Positions 1 to 7,461 of a stretch of 16,081 bases of DNA are shown piece by piece. Source of the stretch: Thermomicrobiales bacterium (GTDB lineage Bacteria; Chloroflexota; Chloroflexia; Thermomicrobiales; UBA6265); contig JAUJMG010000007.1 in the NCBI GenBank assembly GCA_030446955.1, positions 1-16,081 of the forward strand. The letters run 5' to 3'. The notes beneath the pieces are model-generated. The model saw only the letters and a list, made by a program, of their open reading frames with translations. It had not been told where the DNA came from and ran no database searches. The position numbers and the translations under genes are program-made. How positions within the stretch are numbered: the stretch's first letter is position 1; the number at the start of each line of letters is the position of its first letter.

Positions 1-930
1 ATGCAGATGCAGCAGATCCTGCGGCGCCCGATGCTGGCGCTGGCCGACAACCGGGCGGTCGAGGGGCTGATGCGGCGCAATGGCTTCTCCAAGGGGCTGG
101 TCCGTCGCTTTGTGGCGGGGGAAGACCTGGAGACGGCGCTGGAGGCTGTGCGCGGTATCGCCGCCCAGGGCATGACTGCCACGCTGGACCAACTCGGGGA
201 GAACGTCGCCACGGTTGAGGAAGCCCGGGCCGCGGTCAACTCCTACGTCACCATCCTGCGCCGGATGGCTGCAGCCGCTCTGGAGCCGAACATCTCTGTC
301 AAGCTGACCATGCTCGGGTTGGATCTGGGGGACAACCTGGCCCGGGAGAACATGGTCCCTATCCTGGAGGCGGCTCGGGAGGTCGGCGGATTCGTCCGCA
401 TCGACATGGAGGGCTCGGCCTACACAGAGCGGACCATTGAGATCACCGAGGCCCTGCACGCCCGGTTTCCCGACCAGGTTGGCACGGTCATCCAGAGCTA
501 CCTGAAACGATCCGCGGAGGATGTCGAGCGGATGATCGCCCGCGGGGCGCGGGTCCGGCTGGTCAAGGGGGCCTACGCCGAGCCGCCGACCGTCGCCTTC
601 CAGGATCGGCGCGAGGTAGACGCGGCCTACGAGCGGCTGATGCGACGCCTGCTCGACGCGGGTCGCTACCCGGCCATCGCCACGCACGATCCAAACCTGA
701 TCCGGGCGGCCCGGGAGCATGTGAAGCAGCAGGGAATTACGTCGGACCGGTGGGAATTTCAGATGCTCTACGGCGTCCGCCGGGATGAGCAGACGGCGCT
801 CACCTCGGCTGGCTACCGGATGCGCGTCTACGTTCCCTACGGCACCCAGTGGTACCCGTACTTCACCCGCCGCATCGCCGAACGCCCCGCCAACGCCATC
901 TTCGTTCTCCGCCAGCTTGTCAGCGGCTGA
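1..930 (+). CDS. Proline dehydrogenase (monofunctional PRODH)
   Basis: FAD-dependent oxidation of L-proline to pyrroline-5-carboxylate, the first step of proline catabolism, probably passing electrons to the quinone pool at the inner membrane. The 309-residue protein is a complete PRODH (alpha/beta)8 barrel: TLDQLGENV at about 61-69, NISVKLTMLG at 97-106, RIDMEG with Asp135 at 133-138, Gln165 in VIQSYLKR, Lys189 in RLVKGAY, ATHDPN at 227-232, and the C-terminal YPYFTRRIAERPAN (285-298), whose Tyr and paired Arg bind the proline carboxylate in this family. The length fits the stand-alone bacterial enzyme rather than PutA fused to P5C dehydrogenase. The first base of the window is the ATG; Met3 is an alternative start and nothing upstream is visible, so the exact start and any partner P5C dehydrogenase gene cannot be judged. 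Stop TGA at 928-930. Function is known from the family; motifs are seen directly. Confidence 0.95.
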   Translation: MQMQQILRRPMLALADNRAVEGLMRRNGFSKGLVRRFVAGEDLETALEAVRGIAAQGMTATLDQLGENVATVEEARAAVNSYVTILRRMAAAALEPNISVKLTMLGLDLGDNLARENMVPILEAAREVGGFVRIDMEGSAYTERTIEITEALHARFPDQVGTVIQSYLKRSAEDVERMIARGARVRLVKGAYAEPPTVAFQDRREVDAAYERLMRRLLDAGRYPAIATHDPNLIRAAREHVKQQGITSDRWEFQMLYGVRRDEQTALTSAGYRMRVYVPYGTQWYPYFTRRIAERPANAIFVLRQLVSG

Positions 931-1283
931 CAAGACCCTAGGCGGCCTCGTCGCTGTTTACGACGGTCTAGGATGATGACACCGGCGCACCAGATCGATG
1001 GCTACTCCTAAGGACGTGGGAGAACTCTCACTGCTGGTCGTCCGCAACGTCCAATCCCTGAGTGGGATCTGGCAGCGATACCCGTTCGGTCCACGAATCG
1101 CTCTTGTCCTTTGTTCTGCCCTTGGCGCAGTCTCCCTGCCAGCTGCCGCTGCTCGGGACCGTGAGCCGCCTCGGTCCGCCAGTCCATCGCCACGTCGTCG
1201 TCGAGGCATCGTCCTTGCATCGCCGCCGGAACGATTCCTCGGCGGGGGATGAGATCACCCCTGAGAGGGCGGAGGGTTGTTGC
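931..1283. other. Intergenic stretch without a supported gene
   Basis: Open frames here on both strands have no recognisable domain and overlap one another. Just after the proline dehydrogenase stop there is a weak hairpin (5-bp stem CGTCG 949-953 with CGACG 961-965, possibly extended by CCTAG 937-941 with CTAGG 968-972). It lacks a T-run, so I do not call it a terminator. The frame of the downstream DUF1232 gene stays open leftwards to 1062, but the strong ribosome binding site at 1271 argues against that longer start. Confidence 0.5.
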
Positions 1284-1874
1284 ATGGATGCCCACCGGGA
1301 ACCGGCGACGGCAAGCGTGAGTCCTAGCGCCGAGACCGATCACCCGAGACCGATGGCTACGGCGGGGGCCAGGCCCGTGCCGGTCGAGCGGAGCCAACCA
1401 GGTCAAGCCCGGCCCGAGGGGCAGGCGGGTGCATCGAAGGTCAAAGGGACGACTGACGACCCCGTGCTGGAGGGGTTCTGGGCGGCCCTTCGTCGGCTGC
1501 CGCGCTACGTGCGGCTCGCTGCCCACCTTGCCGGCGATGCTCGGGTGCCGAAGCAGGCCAAGACGGCTCTTGTGGTCGGCGGCGCCTACACCTTTTCCCC
1601 GGTGGACCTTGTGCCCGGGATCATCCCGGTCGCCGGGCAGCTCGACGACCTCTTCGTACTGCTCTTTGCCGTCCGTCAGGCCCTGCGGTCCTGTCCGCCC
1701 GGCGTGGCGGAGGAGCACCTGAATCGCGTCAAGCTGACCGCGAAGGACCTGGACGACGACGTGGCTGCCGTGCGCGGAACGGCCCGCTGGCTGGCTGGGA
1801 AAGCGCTCCGCACCGGCGGACGTCTCGCCGCCGAAGCCGGCCGGCTGCTCTGGGCTGCCGTTCGCCGACGGTAG
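1284..1874 (+). CDS. DUF1232 (YkvA-type) domain protein
   Basis: A 196-residue protein with a DUF1232 domain at roughly residues 85-130. It has the diagnostic segment FSPVDLVPGIIPVAGQLDD (104-122): a short hydrophobic helix, the SP-D-P turn, and the second acidic DD after the helical hairpin. The biochemical function of this family is not established; members are small, probably membrane-associated, and occur alone or beside unrelated genes. The N-terminal 55 residues are Pro/Ala/Glu-rich and probably disordered; the C-terminal 50 residues are basic and Ala/Arg-rich (ends AAVRRR), likely an amphipathic helix. The start at ATG 1284 is chosen for GGAGG at 1271-1275 with 8-nt spacing; an in-frame extension to 1062 exists but its sequence looks non-coding. 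It stands alone: 353 bp from the gene before and 348 bp from the gene after. Family call confident, role unknown. Confidence 0.8.
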   Translation: MDAHREPATASVSPSAETDHPRPMATAGARPVPVERSQPGQARPEGQAGASKVKGTTDDPVLEGFWAALRRLPRYVRLAAHLAGDARVPKQAKTALVVGGAYTFSPVDLVPGIIPVAGQLDDLFVLLFAVRQALRSCPPGVAEEHLNRVKLTAKDLDDDVAAVRGTARWLAGKALRTGGRLAAEAGRLLWAAVRRR

Positions 1875-2222
1875 CCCTGCGGCCGCTGCAAGCCACGCCG
1901 ATTGTCGCCGGGGATCCATGATTCGGGTCCTTCCCTCCCAGGCTCTCGCAATTGGACGTATCACGGCCTCGTCACGCGGGTGACGGTTCCCTTGGACATC
2001 ATGGACCGGACAGCGAAAGCGGCGCTGGTCACCCGCCGAACGCACGGCCCGTGCTATGATCGGACGATTCAGGGTAGGCCTGGTTCCGCCGCGAGCCGGA
2101 ATCGCTGATGGGAGTGGAATAGCTGTGGGCGACGTGGGCACGCAGCACCCGTGGCATCTGGCTGCGGGGTTCTGTGTCGAGCCCGCCGCCAGGATCGCAA
2201 GCCGGCGCGGGGACGCGGGGGC
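1875..2222. other. Intergenic leader region upstream of the lipid glycosyltransferase
   Basis: 348 bp with no recognised gene. It holds a candidate extended -10 element at 2052-2060 and a possible 33-codon upstream ORF at 2125-2226, both described separately. Antisense frames here are Arg/Pro-rich and match no family I know. Confidence 0.5.
2052..2060 (+). promoter_or_regulatory. Candidate extended -10 promoter (TGCTATGAT)
   Basis: TGC followed by TATGAT (5/6 to TATAAT) is a good extended -10 sequence; no convincing -35 lies 16-18 nt upstream, which extended -10 promoters tolerate. It would start transcription near 2067, giving a leader of about 155 nt before the GT4 start at 2223. A similar string (CGTGCTACCAT) lies upstream of the carbon-nitrogen hydrolase at 4528-4538. 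Inferred from sequence only. Confidence 0.4.
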
Positions 2223-2226
2223 GTGA
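2125..2226 (+). CDS. Possible 33-codon upstream ORF coupled to the glycosyltransferase
   Basis: A GTG-started frame of 33 codons whose TGA (2224-2226) overlaps the GTG start of the glycosyltransferase (2223-2225) as GTGA, the classic translational-coupling arrangement. GGAG at 2111-2114 lies 10 nt before the GTG. The predicted peptide (starting MGDVGTQHPWHL) has no recognised motif or signal sequence. It may be a leader peptide that delivers ribosomes to the weak start of the glycosyltransferase, or chance; in DNA this GC-rich, short open frames are common. Only the overlap geometry supports it. Confidence 0.25.
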   Translation: MGDVGTQHPWHLAAGFCVEPAARIASRRGDAGA

Positions 2227-3371
2227 AGATCGCGCTGGTCTCACCGTACAACTTCCACCATCCCGGTGGGGTGTCGGAGCACATCGCCCACCTGCGGACG
2301 GAGTACCTTCGTCTCGGGCACGAGGTCGTCGTGATCGCGCCGAGGGCAACCCGGGGCGGTCTTGAGGTGGGCGACGGGTTCTACGGCGTCGGCCGGGCGG
2401 TGGCAATTCCGGCCGGGGGCGCCCGCGCGCGACTGACACTCGACGTAACACTCTACGCGGACGTGAAGGCGTTGATGCGGCGGGAGCGGTTCGACGTGGT
2501 CCACCTCCACGAACCGCTGATGCCGGTCTTGCCATACATGGTCCTGCTCAACTCCCAGGCGATAAACGTCGCTACATTCCACGCCTTCCGGGCCTCCAAC
2601 CCCTGGTACACCGCCTTTAAGCCGTACATGTCCTTTGTGCTGACCCGGCTGGACGGCCGGATCGCGGTCTCAGAGCCGGCACGGGAGTTTGTGCGCCAGT
2701 ACTTCGAGGGTCCCTACGAGATCATTCCCAACGGGATCGACGTCGACAGCTACGGAGAGCAGGTCGAGCCGTTTCCGTGGGCATCGGACGGCGTGCCGCG
2801 GATCCTGTTCGTCGGACGGTTCGACGAGTCCCGCAAGGGGTTCAAGTACCTGCTACGGGCGATGCCGCTGATCCGGCAGCAATTCCCCGCGGCCTGCCTG
2901 ACGGTGGTCGGCACTGGCAGACCGGAGCGATTTGAGGGGGTGACGCTGCGCTACGGGATCAGCGGCGTCGAGTACGTCGGATTCGTGTCCGGGGAGGACA
3001 AGGCGCGCTACTACGCGAGTTGCGACGTCTGCTGCGTGCCGTCCACGCGCAACGAAAGCTTCGGGTTCGTGCTGCTGGAGGCGATGGCGTCTGGCAAACC
3101 CGTGGTGGCGACGGACATCCCCGGCTACGCGAGCGTGCTGACCCACGAACGGGAGGGTTTGCTGGTGCCACCCAAGGACCCACAGGCCCTGGCCCTGGCG
3201 CTGGTCCGGCTGCTTGCCGACCGGGAACTGCGGGTGCGCCTCGGCGCGGCGGGGCGCGTCACCGCCCAGCGCTACGCCTGGCCACGCATCGCAGCCCAAG
3301 TGCTCGACGTCTATACGGAGGCGGGCGCTGCCGCTGGAGCCGCACCGTGGCGGCGAGGATTGACGCCGTGA
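2223..3371 (+). CDS. GT4 glycosyltransferase, PimA-like (phosphatidylinositol mannosyltransferase-like)
   Basis: A retaining GT-B enzyme that transfers a sugar from a nucleotide donor, most likely mannose from GDP-mannose to a phosphoinositol lipid at the inner face of the membrane. In the 382-residue protein the N-terminal acceptor domain has KIALVSPYNFHHPGG at 2-16, with the GGVSEH loop (15-20), and ATFHAF (His120). The C-terminal donor domain has FVGRFDESRKG at 196-206 (Arg199, Lys205 bind donor phosphates) and the EX7E motif NESFGFVLLEAMASGKPVVA (Glu278, Glu286). These match mycobacterial PimA closely in spacing and wording, but sugar and acceptor are inferred. The GTG start at 2223 opens directly on the first beta strand; only a G-run precedes it as ribosome site. 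The next gene, a phosphatidylinositol-phosphate-synthase-like enzyme 64 nt downstream, would supply the acceptor, supporting the lipid role. A generic GT4 remains possible. Confidence 0.9.
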   Translation: MKIALVSPYNFHHPGGVSEHIAHLRTEYLRLGHEVVVIAPRATRGGLEVGDGFYGVGRAVAIPAGGARARLTLDVTLYADVKALMRRERFDVVHLHEPLMPVLPYMVLLNSQAINVATFHAFRASNPWYTAFKPYMSFVLTRLDGRIAVSEPAREFVRQYFEGPYEIIPNGIDVDSYGEQVEPFPWASDGVPRILFVGRFDESRKGFKYLLRAMPLIRQQFPAACLTVVGTGRPERFEGVTLRYGISGVEYVGFVSGEDKARYYASCDVCCVPSTRNESFGFVLLEAMASGKPVVATDIPGYASVLTHEREGLLVPPKDPQALALALVRLLADRELRVRLGAAGRVTAQRYAWPRIAAQVLDVYTEAGAAAGAAPWRRGLTP

Positions 3372-3435
3372 GGGCGCCGGAGGTTGGGAGGCGCGGTCGA
3401 ATCGCACCGGGGCTGGGCGAGGCGGGAGGCGTCCA

Positions 3436-4098
3436 GTGATCTCGGAGCGCATCGGGCATTGGGTCCGGGGCTACATGCTGATCCTGGGGCGCGCCGTGGC
3501 GCGCCTCGGCCTCACGCCCAACATGCTGACGGTCATCGGGCTCTTGCTCAACGCATTGGTGGCCATTGTGATCGCCACCGGACACCCTCGTTGGGGCGGT
3601 GCTCTCCTTCTCCTGGCGAGCGCGTTCGACATGGTTGACGGCGCGGTGGCCCGGGCGACTGGGACGATGACGCGCTTCGGCGGCTTCCTGGATTCCACGC
3701 TGGACCGCTACTCGGAGGTGGTCGTCTACCTCGGCGTGCTGGTCTACCTGCTCGGGACGGGGGACGACGACCTCGGCGCGATCCTCGTCTTCGTGGCGGC
3801 GGCGGGGGCGCTGCTGATCAGTTACGCGCGGGCGCGGGCGGAGGCGGCTGGCTACACCGCCTCGGTGGGGTTGGTCGCGCGGCCGGAACGGGTCGTGCTG
3901 CTGGCGCTTTGCCTGCTGATCGACCGGCCGCTCTGGGCGCTCTGGATCCTGGCGGTGGCCACCCACCTCACGGCCCTGACACGCATTGTCCACGTCTGGC
4001 GGCTCTCGCTGATGGAGCCCCCGGCGGGTGCCTCGCCGGCTCCCGCCTCAGCGACGCCCACGCCCCGTTCCCCGCGCGCCAGCAAGCGCCGCCCGTAG
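3436..4098 (+). CDS. CDP-alcohol phosphatidyltransferase (phosphatidylinositol-phosphate synthase-like)
   Basis: Integral membrane enzyme joining a CDP-activated lipid to a polar alcohol with release of CMP. The 220-residue protein carries the complete family signature: Asp65, Asp68, Gly69, Ala72, Arg73, Gly82, Asp86 and Asp90, with the spacing D-x2-D-G-x2-A-R-x8-G-x3-D-x3-D; the Asp residues bind two metal ions. Around six hydrophobic spans (about 31-47, 53-64, 95-107, 113-130, 150-161, 166-180) follow an N-terminal amphipathic helix, as in the family. The ATRFGG-like local sequence and the PimA-like partner favour phosphatidylinositol-phosphate synthase over PgsA or CdsA relatives, but substrate specificity is inferred. 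GTG start at 3436 has GGGAGG at 3424-3429, 6-nt spacing. The C-terminal tail (190-220) is Pro/Ala/Arg-rich, cytoplasmic and variable. Probably co-transcribed with the glycosyltransferase upstream and the small membrane protein downstream. Confidence 0.92.
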   Translation: MISERIGHWVRGYMLILGRAVARLGLTPNMLTVIGLLLNALVAIVIATGHPRWGGALLLLASAFDMVDGAVARATGTMTRFGGFLDSTLDRYSEVVVYLGVLVYLLGTGDDDLGAILVFVAAAGALLISYARARAEAAGYTASVGLVARPERVVLLALCLLIDRPLWALWILAVATHLTALTRIVHVWRLSLMEPPAGASPAPASATPTPRSPRASKRRP

Positions 4099-4122
4099 CC
4101 CCGGTTCGAGGGACCAGACGCT

Positions 4123-4329
4123 GTGGCATCAAACGGCTCCGACCCGCGCCCGGATCAGAACCTATCAGGGCGGACGCTGCTTCCCGGCCCGGACGGCGCT
4201 CCGACGGCGCCGAGCGATCCGCAAGGGATCGGCTCGGCATCCCGCTCCTGCCTGGTCATCCTGACCTTGCTGATCGCCCTGGTGCTGATTCTCTGCGTCA
4301 GCGCCGTGGTGCGTGGGCTGTTCCTGTAA
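4123..4329 (+). CDS. Small single-span membrane protein, unknown function
   Basis: A 68-residue frame beginning GTG at 4123, 24 nt after the phosphatidyltransferase stop, with CGAGGGA at 4107-4113 as ribosome site. Residues 1-40 are polar and rich in Pro, Gly and Ser; residues 43-65 form one strongly hydrophobic helix (SCLVILTLLIALVLILCVSA), followed only by VVRGLFL. It would be a C-tail-anchored protein with a cytoplasmic head, or the reverse topology. No family is recognised. Position and spacing suggest the last cistron of the inositol-lipid operon, perhaps an accessory membrane subunit, but this is inference. Nucleotide composition is like its neighbours. The transmembrane helix in a correct frame makes it more credible than the overlapping frames around it. 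Confidence 0.55.
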   Translation: MASNGSDPRPDQNLSGRTLLPGPDGAPTAPSDPQGIGSASRSCLVILTLLIALVLILCVSAVVRGLFL

Positions 4330-4529
4330 CCCCGGCTCCAGTTGGCGTGTATCGCGGGGCGGCACTTACCCCCTGGCTCCGGTCCAGGCCTGTGCGAGGG
4401 AGAGAGGGGCGCCTCGGCGAGATCGAAACGGGTTTGGGGAGGGAAGGCGGTTAGAAGCCGTGGAGCCCCGTCGTCTGTCGAGGTGTCAGGGTCCTGGGGC
4501 ATGACCAGACAGCCGGGGTGCCTTCCGCG

Positions 4530-4538
4530 TGCTACCAT
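4530..4538 (+). promoter_or_regulatory. Candidate extended -10 promoter (TGCTACCAT)
   Basis: TGC plus TACCAT (4/6 to TATAAT) would place a transcription start near 4545 and a leader of about 40 nt before the ATG at 4584. No clear -35. The resemblance to the element at 2052-2060 (shared CGTGCTA..AT) is the main support. Confidence 0.35.
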
Positions 4539-4583
4539 GCCGGCCATGCCGCCGCCCACCCGCTGCGAACAGGAGGCCGTCTC

Positions 4584-5465
4584 ATGAATCCCAGCGTCGC
4601 CACTGACAATCTGCTCCGGGTCGCCGCTGTCCAGATGAACTCGCGGGACGACAAGGCAGCCAACCTGGAGACCGCGCTGGCCTTGATTGACCGGGCGGCG
4701 GGGGCCGGAGCCCGGCTGATTGCGCTGCCGGAGGTCTGGAGCTACCTGGGGCCAGCGGAGGGGGAACGACCCAACGCCGAGCCTATCCCCGGGCCGACCA
4801 TGGACCGCCTAGCCGACCGGGCGCGCCGCCACCGGATCTACCTCCATGCGGGCAGTGTTCAGGAGGCCGTCCCAGAGGAGCCACGCCTGCGCAACACGAC
4901 CGCCGTTTTCAACCCTAACGGCGACCTGATTGCCCGGTACAGCAAGATCCACATGTTCGACGTCACCCTGGACGGCGTCGCGACTTACCAGGAGTCGGCG
5001 ACCATCCAGCCCGGAGATGCGGTCACGACCGTGGACGTGGACGGCGTGACAGTGGGACTCGCCATCTGCTACGACCTGCGATTCCCTGAGTTGTTCCGGA
5101 TCCTGGCCCTCAAGGGGGCAGAGGTGATCCTGCTGCCCGCCGCCTTCACGATGACCACCGGCAAGGACCACTGGGAGGTCCTGATCCGCGCCCGGGCAAT
5201 TGAGAATGGCGTCTTCATGGTCGCCCCGGCTCAGTTCGGCCAGAACGCGACGGGGAACTGGTGCTACGGTCGCTCCCTGATCGTCGATCCCTGGGGCACC
5301 GTCCTCGCTACCGCCCCGGACGCAGAGACCGTGGTCTCCGCCGATCTGGACCTTGCCTACCTGAAGAAGGTTCGCCGTCAGGTCCCCTCCCTCGCCAACC
5401 GGATGCCGGACTGCTATGTCTGGCCGGAGGTTGCATCGGCGCTTGCGGGGGCACCCGCACGCTGA
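4584..5465 (+). CDS. Carbon-nitrogen hydrolase, Nit1/Nit2 branch of the nitrilase superfamily
   Basis: A cytoplasmic amidase of 293 residues. The catalytic triad is visible: Glu50 in ALPEVW, Lys121 in YSKIHMFDV, and nucleophile Cys162 in ICYDLRFPEL; the fourth conserved Glu region (WEVLIRARAIEN) is also present. The KIHMFDV...Y.ES motif and CYDLRFPE are typical of the Nit1/Nit2/YbeM branch, whose members hydrolyse deaminated glutathione or omega-amides of alpha-keto acids, i.e. metabolite repair. The exact substrate cannot be read from sequence. Length is normal for the family. Start at ATG 4584 is set by AGGAGG at 4571-4576, 7-nt spacing; an in-frame start at 4518 lies upstream of this site and is less likely. 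The last 52 bp are shared with the convergent histidine kinase gene on the other strand. Confidence 0.93.
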   Translation: MNPSVATDNLLRVAAVQMNSRDDKAANLETALALIDRAAGAGARLIALPEVWSYLGPAEGERPNAEPIPGPTMDRLADRARRHRIYLHAGSVQEAVPEEPRLRNTTAVFNPNGDLIARYSKIHMFDVTLDGVATYQESATIQPGDAVTTVDVDGVTVGLAICYDLRFPELFRILALKGAEVILLPAAFTMTTGKDHWEVLIRARAIENGVFMVAPAQFGQNATGNWCYGRSLIVDPWGTVLATAPDAETVVSADLDLAYLKKVRRQVPSLANRMPDCYVWPEVASALAGAPAR

Positions 5466-6733
5466 CGCAGGCCCCCGCTTTGGCGCAACCCTTCGCTGAT
5501 GTCGAAGGGGAGGGTGAAGCGGATCGTGGTGCCATGGCCGGACCGGCTTTCGGCGCGGATCTCGCCACCGTGAGCTTCCACCAGGCTTTTGGCGATGGCA
5601 AGGCCGAGGCCGCTGCCACCCGAGTCGGCGGATTTCCAGAGGCGGTCGAAGATGCGAGGCAGGTCGTCCGGGGCGATGCCGGTGCCGGTGTCGGCGACGG
5701 AAAAGAGAGCAGAGCGGTTATCCTGCGCGACCTCGATCCGGATGGAGCCTCCAGCAGGGGTGTGGCGCAGCGCGTTCGTGAGGAGGTTACCCAGCACCTC
5801 CCGCACCCGCACGGGATCCACGTCAAGCGTCGGCAGTGACGCTACGCTGCTCGATAGCTCTACCCCGCCTGCTTTCGCCCGCGGCTGATGCGCCGCCAGC
5901 ACGTCGTCGATCAGTTCGGCAACGTCGGTTGGTTCGCGGTGCAGCCGCAGCGCGCCCGCTTCAGCCATGGAGAGGGTACGGAGATCCTCCAGCAGGCGAG
6001 CCATGACCGTCGTCTCTTCGAGGAGTGAGCCGAGGCGCTCGTCGTCGCGGGGGTAGACCCCGTCCAGCATCCCCTCGACGTTGCCCTGGATCACCGCCAG
6101 CGGGGTGCGTAGCTCGTGGGCGACGCCCGCGAGGAGGTTGCGCCGCTGCACCTCGTTCACCTCAAGGCGGGAGGTCATCGCGTTGAATGAATCCACCAGC
6201 CGACCCACCTCACCGGAAGCGCTGGTCTCGACGCGGACGGTATAGTCGCCGGCGGCCACCCGATCCGCGGCTGCCATCACGTCGGCGATGGGGGCGGCGG
6301 TCCGCCGCACCGCCCGCCCGACCACGACGATGATGATGATCAGGAGCACAACGCCGAAGAATCCAAAGGGGGGACCCGGTCGATCTCCTCCTTGGAAGGG
6401 GGGACCCGATCCAGCGGGCCAGTGATCCGGACGCCCAAAGATCAGCCAGGCCGCCAGCGCATCCGCGACGAGCAGGAGACCGAACACGATCCCCACGAAG
6501 CAGCCGACCCGACGGAGAAAGCCGCGGCGGGCGTCCCGCCAGTCGGCCGGGGGCCACGCTTCTCCTTCCGGCCACCATGGTGGGCGCCCCTTTTGGTGCC
6601 GGCCGCCTGGTCCCCACCTGGTCTCCCGGAGAAACCCGCGGCGGGCATCTCGCCAAGTGGCTGGGGGCGGCTCCTCCCTTTCCGGCCGTTGCGGCGGGCG
6701 CTCTCCTCGCTGCCCGTCTCCCGGGTCCGACAT
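5414..6733 (-). CDS. Sensor histidine kinase (HAMP-HisKA-HATPase_c)
   Basis: Inner-membrane sensor kinase of 439 residues, partner of the response regulator 15 nt upstream in the same operon. Order: cytoplasmic N-tail 1-76; TM1 about 77-99; short external loop 100-122 rich in Pro, Gly and aromatic residues; TM2 about 123-139; HAMP about 140-192 (TAAPIADVMAAADRVAAGDY); HisKA with phospho-acceptor His206 in GVAHELRTPLAVIQ; N-box NLLTNALRH (316-324, Asn320); G1 DTGTGI (348-353); F-box; G2 GGSGLGLAI (372-380). With only about 23 external residues it is an intramembrane-sensing type, probably responding to envelope stress or a membrane partner. The N-tail contains an unusual duplicated decapeptide, WRDARRGFLR, at 27-36 and 65-74; the second copy abuts TM1. 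The start ATG (6731-6733) has AGGACAGG just upstream. The C-terminal 30 residues are Gly/Ala/Ser-rich and overlap the convergent amidase gene. Confidence 0.94.
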   Translation of the reverse strand: MSDPGDGQRGERPPQRPEREEPPPATWRDARRGFLRETRWGPGGRHQKGRPPWWPEGEAWPPADWRDARRGFLRRVGCFVGIVFGLLLVADALAAWLIFGRPDHWPAGSGPPFQGGDRPGPPFGFFGVVLLIIIIVVVGRAVRRTAAPIADVMAAADRVAAGDYTVRVETSASGEVGRLVDSFNAMTSRLEVNEVQRRNLLAGVAHELRTPLAVIQGNVEGMLDGVYPRDDERLGSLLEETTVMARLLEDLRTLSMAEAGALRLHREPTDVAELIDDVLAAHQPRAKAGGVELSSSVASLPTLDVDPVRVREVLGNLLTNALRHTPAGGSIRIEVAQDNRSALFSVADTGTGIAPDDLPRIFDRLWKSADSGGSGLGLAIAKSLVEAHGGEIRAESRSGHGTTIRFTLPFDISEGLRQSGGLRQRAGAPASADATSGQT

Positions 6734-6748
6734 GACCTGTCCTGAACC

Positions 6749-7429
6749 TTACGACTCGGCGAACCGGTAACCGACCCCATAGACCGTCTGGATGTACCGG
6801 GGTGCGCCAGGGCTCGGCTCGACCTTGCGGCGGATGTTCTTGATGTGAGCGTCGATCGCCCGCTCGTACGACTCGAACGCAACTCCATGGAGGGCGTCGA
6901 GCAGCTGGCTCCGGGTGAAGACGCGCCCGGGTTCGCGCGCGAGGGCAACCAGCAGTTGGAACTCGGTCGCCGTCAGGTCCACGAGGCGCTCGCCGATCGT
7001 CACGCGCATGCGCGGCACGTCGATCTCAAGGTCAGCGGCCCGGATGGTCTCGGCGGTCTCCTGTCGGGTCTCGCTGCGGCGGAACACGGCGCGGACCCGC
7101 GCGACAAGTTCCTTCGGGCTGAACGGCTTGGTCACGTAGTCATCGGCCCCCAGCTCAAGGCCGACGATCCGATCGGTCTCCTCGCCTCGCGCCGTGACAA
7201 CGATGATCGGGACATCGGAGGACCGGCGTAGTTCCCGCGTGACATCCAAACCGTCACGACCGGGCAGGCCGAGGTCAAGCACGACCAAATCCGGCAGTGT
7301 GGCCTGCGCGCGGCGGAGAGCCTCGTTGCCGTCACGTGTCACGAGGACTGCGAAGCCCGCCTGCTCCAGGTAATCCCGGACGAGGTGGGCAATCGCAGGC
7401 TCGTCTTCCACCACAAGGATCGTCTTCAT
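6749..7429 (-). CDS. OmpR/PhoB-family response regulator
   Basis: A 226-residue DNA-binding response regulator, activated by the histidine kinase encoded 15 nt downstream. The receiver domain (1-118) has the acidic pair Glu8/Asp9, phospho-acceptor Asp52 in VVLDLGLPGRDG, Thr79 and Lys101 in VTKPFSPKEL. The C-terminal winged helix (about 127-224) has LVDLTATEFQLLVAL, the recognition-helix region ESYERAIDAHIKNIRRKVE and the wing YIQTVYGVGYRF, all standard for OmpR/PhoB. The ATG at 7427-7429 is preceded by GAGGTG. It sits between a small membrane protein gene (68 bp upstream) and the kinase, so the three probably form one unit; regulation of its own operon through the direct repeat at 7961-7976 is plausible but inferred. 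Signal and regulon cannot be deduced. Confidence 0.95.
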   Translation of the reverse strand: MKTILVVEDEPAIAHLVRDYLEQAGFAVLVTRDGNEALRRAQATLPDLVVLDLGLPGRDGLDVTRELRRSSDVPIIVVTARGEETDRIVGLELGADDYVTKPFSPKELVARVRAVFRRSETRQETAETIRAADLEIDVPRMRVTIGERLVDLTATEFQLLVALAREPGRVFTRSQLLDALHGVAFESYERAIDAHIKNIRRKVEPSPGAPRYIQTVYGVGYRFAES

Positions 7430-7461
7430 CGCACCTCACTCGTAAGCATCGTGCAGAGGCG

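Noticed and set aside
1008..2141. Long antisense open frame of 377 codons opposite the DUF1232 gene
   Set aside because: Composition is dominated by Arg, Gly, Pro and His with no recognisable domain; it mirrors the real gene, whose DUF1232 motif and ribosome site are clear. Long shadows are expected at this GC content.
3259..3993. Antisense open frame of 244 codons opposite the phosphatidyltransferase
   Set aside because: Low-complexity His/Arg/Gln/Pro sequence, and the plus strand carries the full CDP-alcohol phosphatidyltransferase signature.
4101..4120. GGTTCGAG resembling a tRNA T-loop
   Set aside because: No matching acceptor, D or anticodon stems surround it; it lies in a 24-nt gap between two coding frames.
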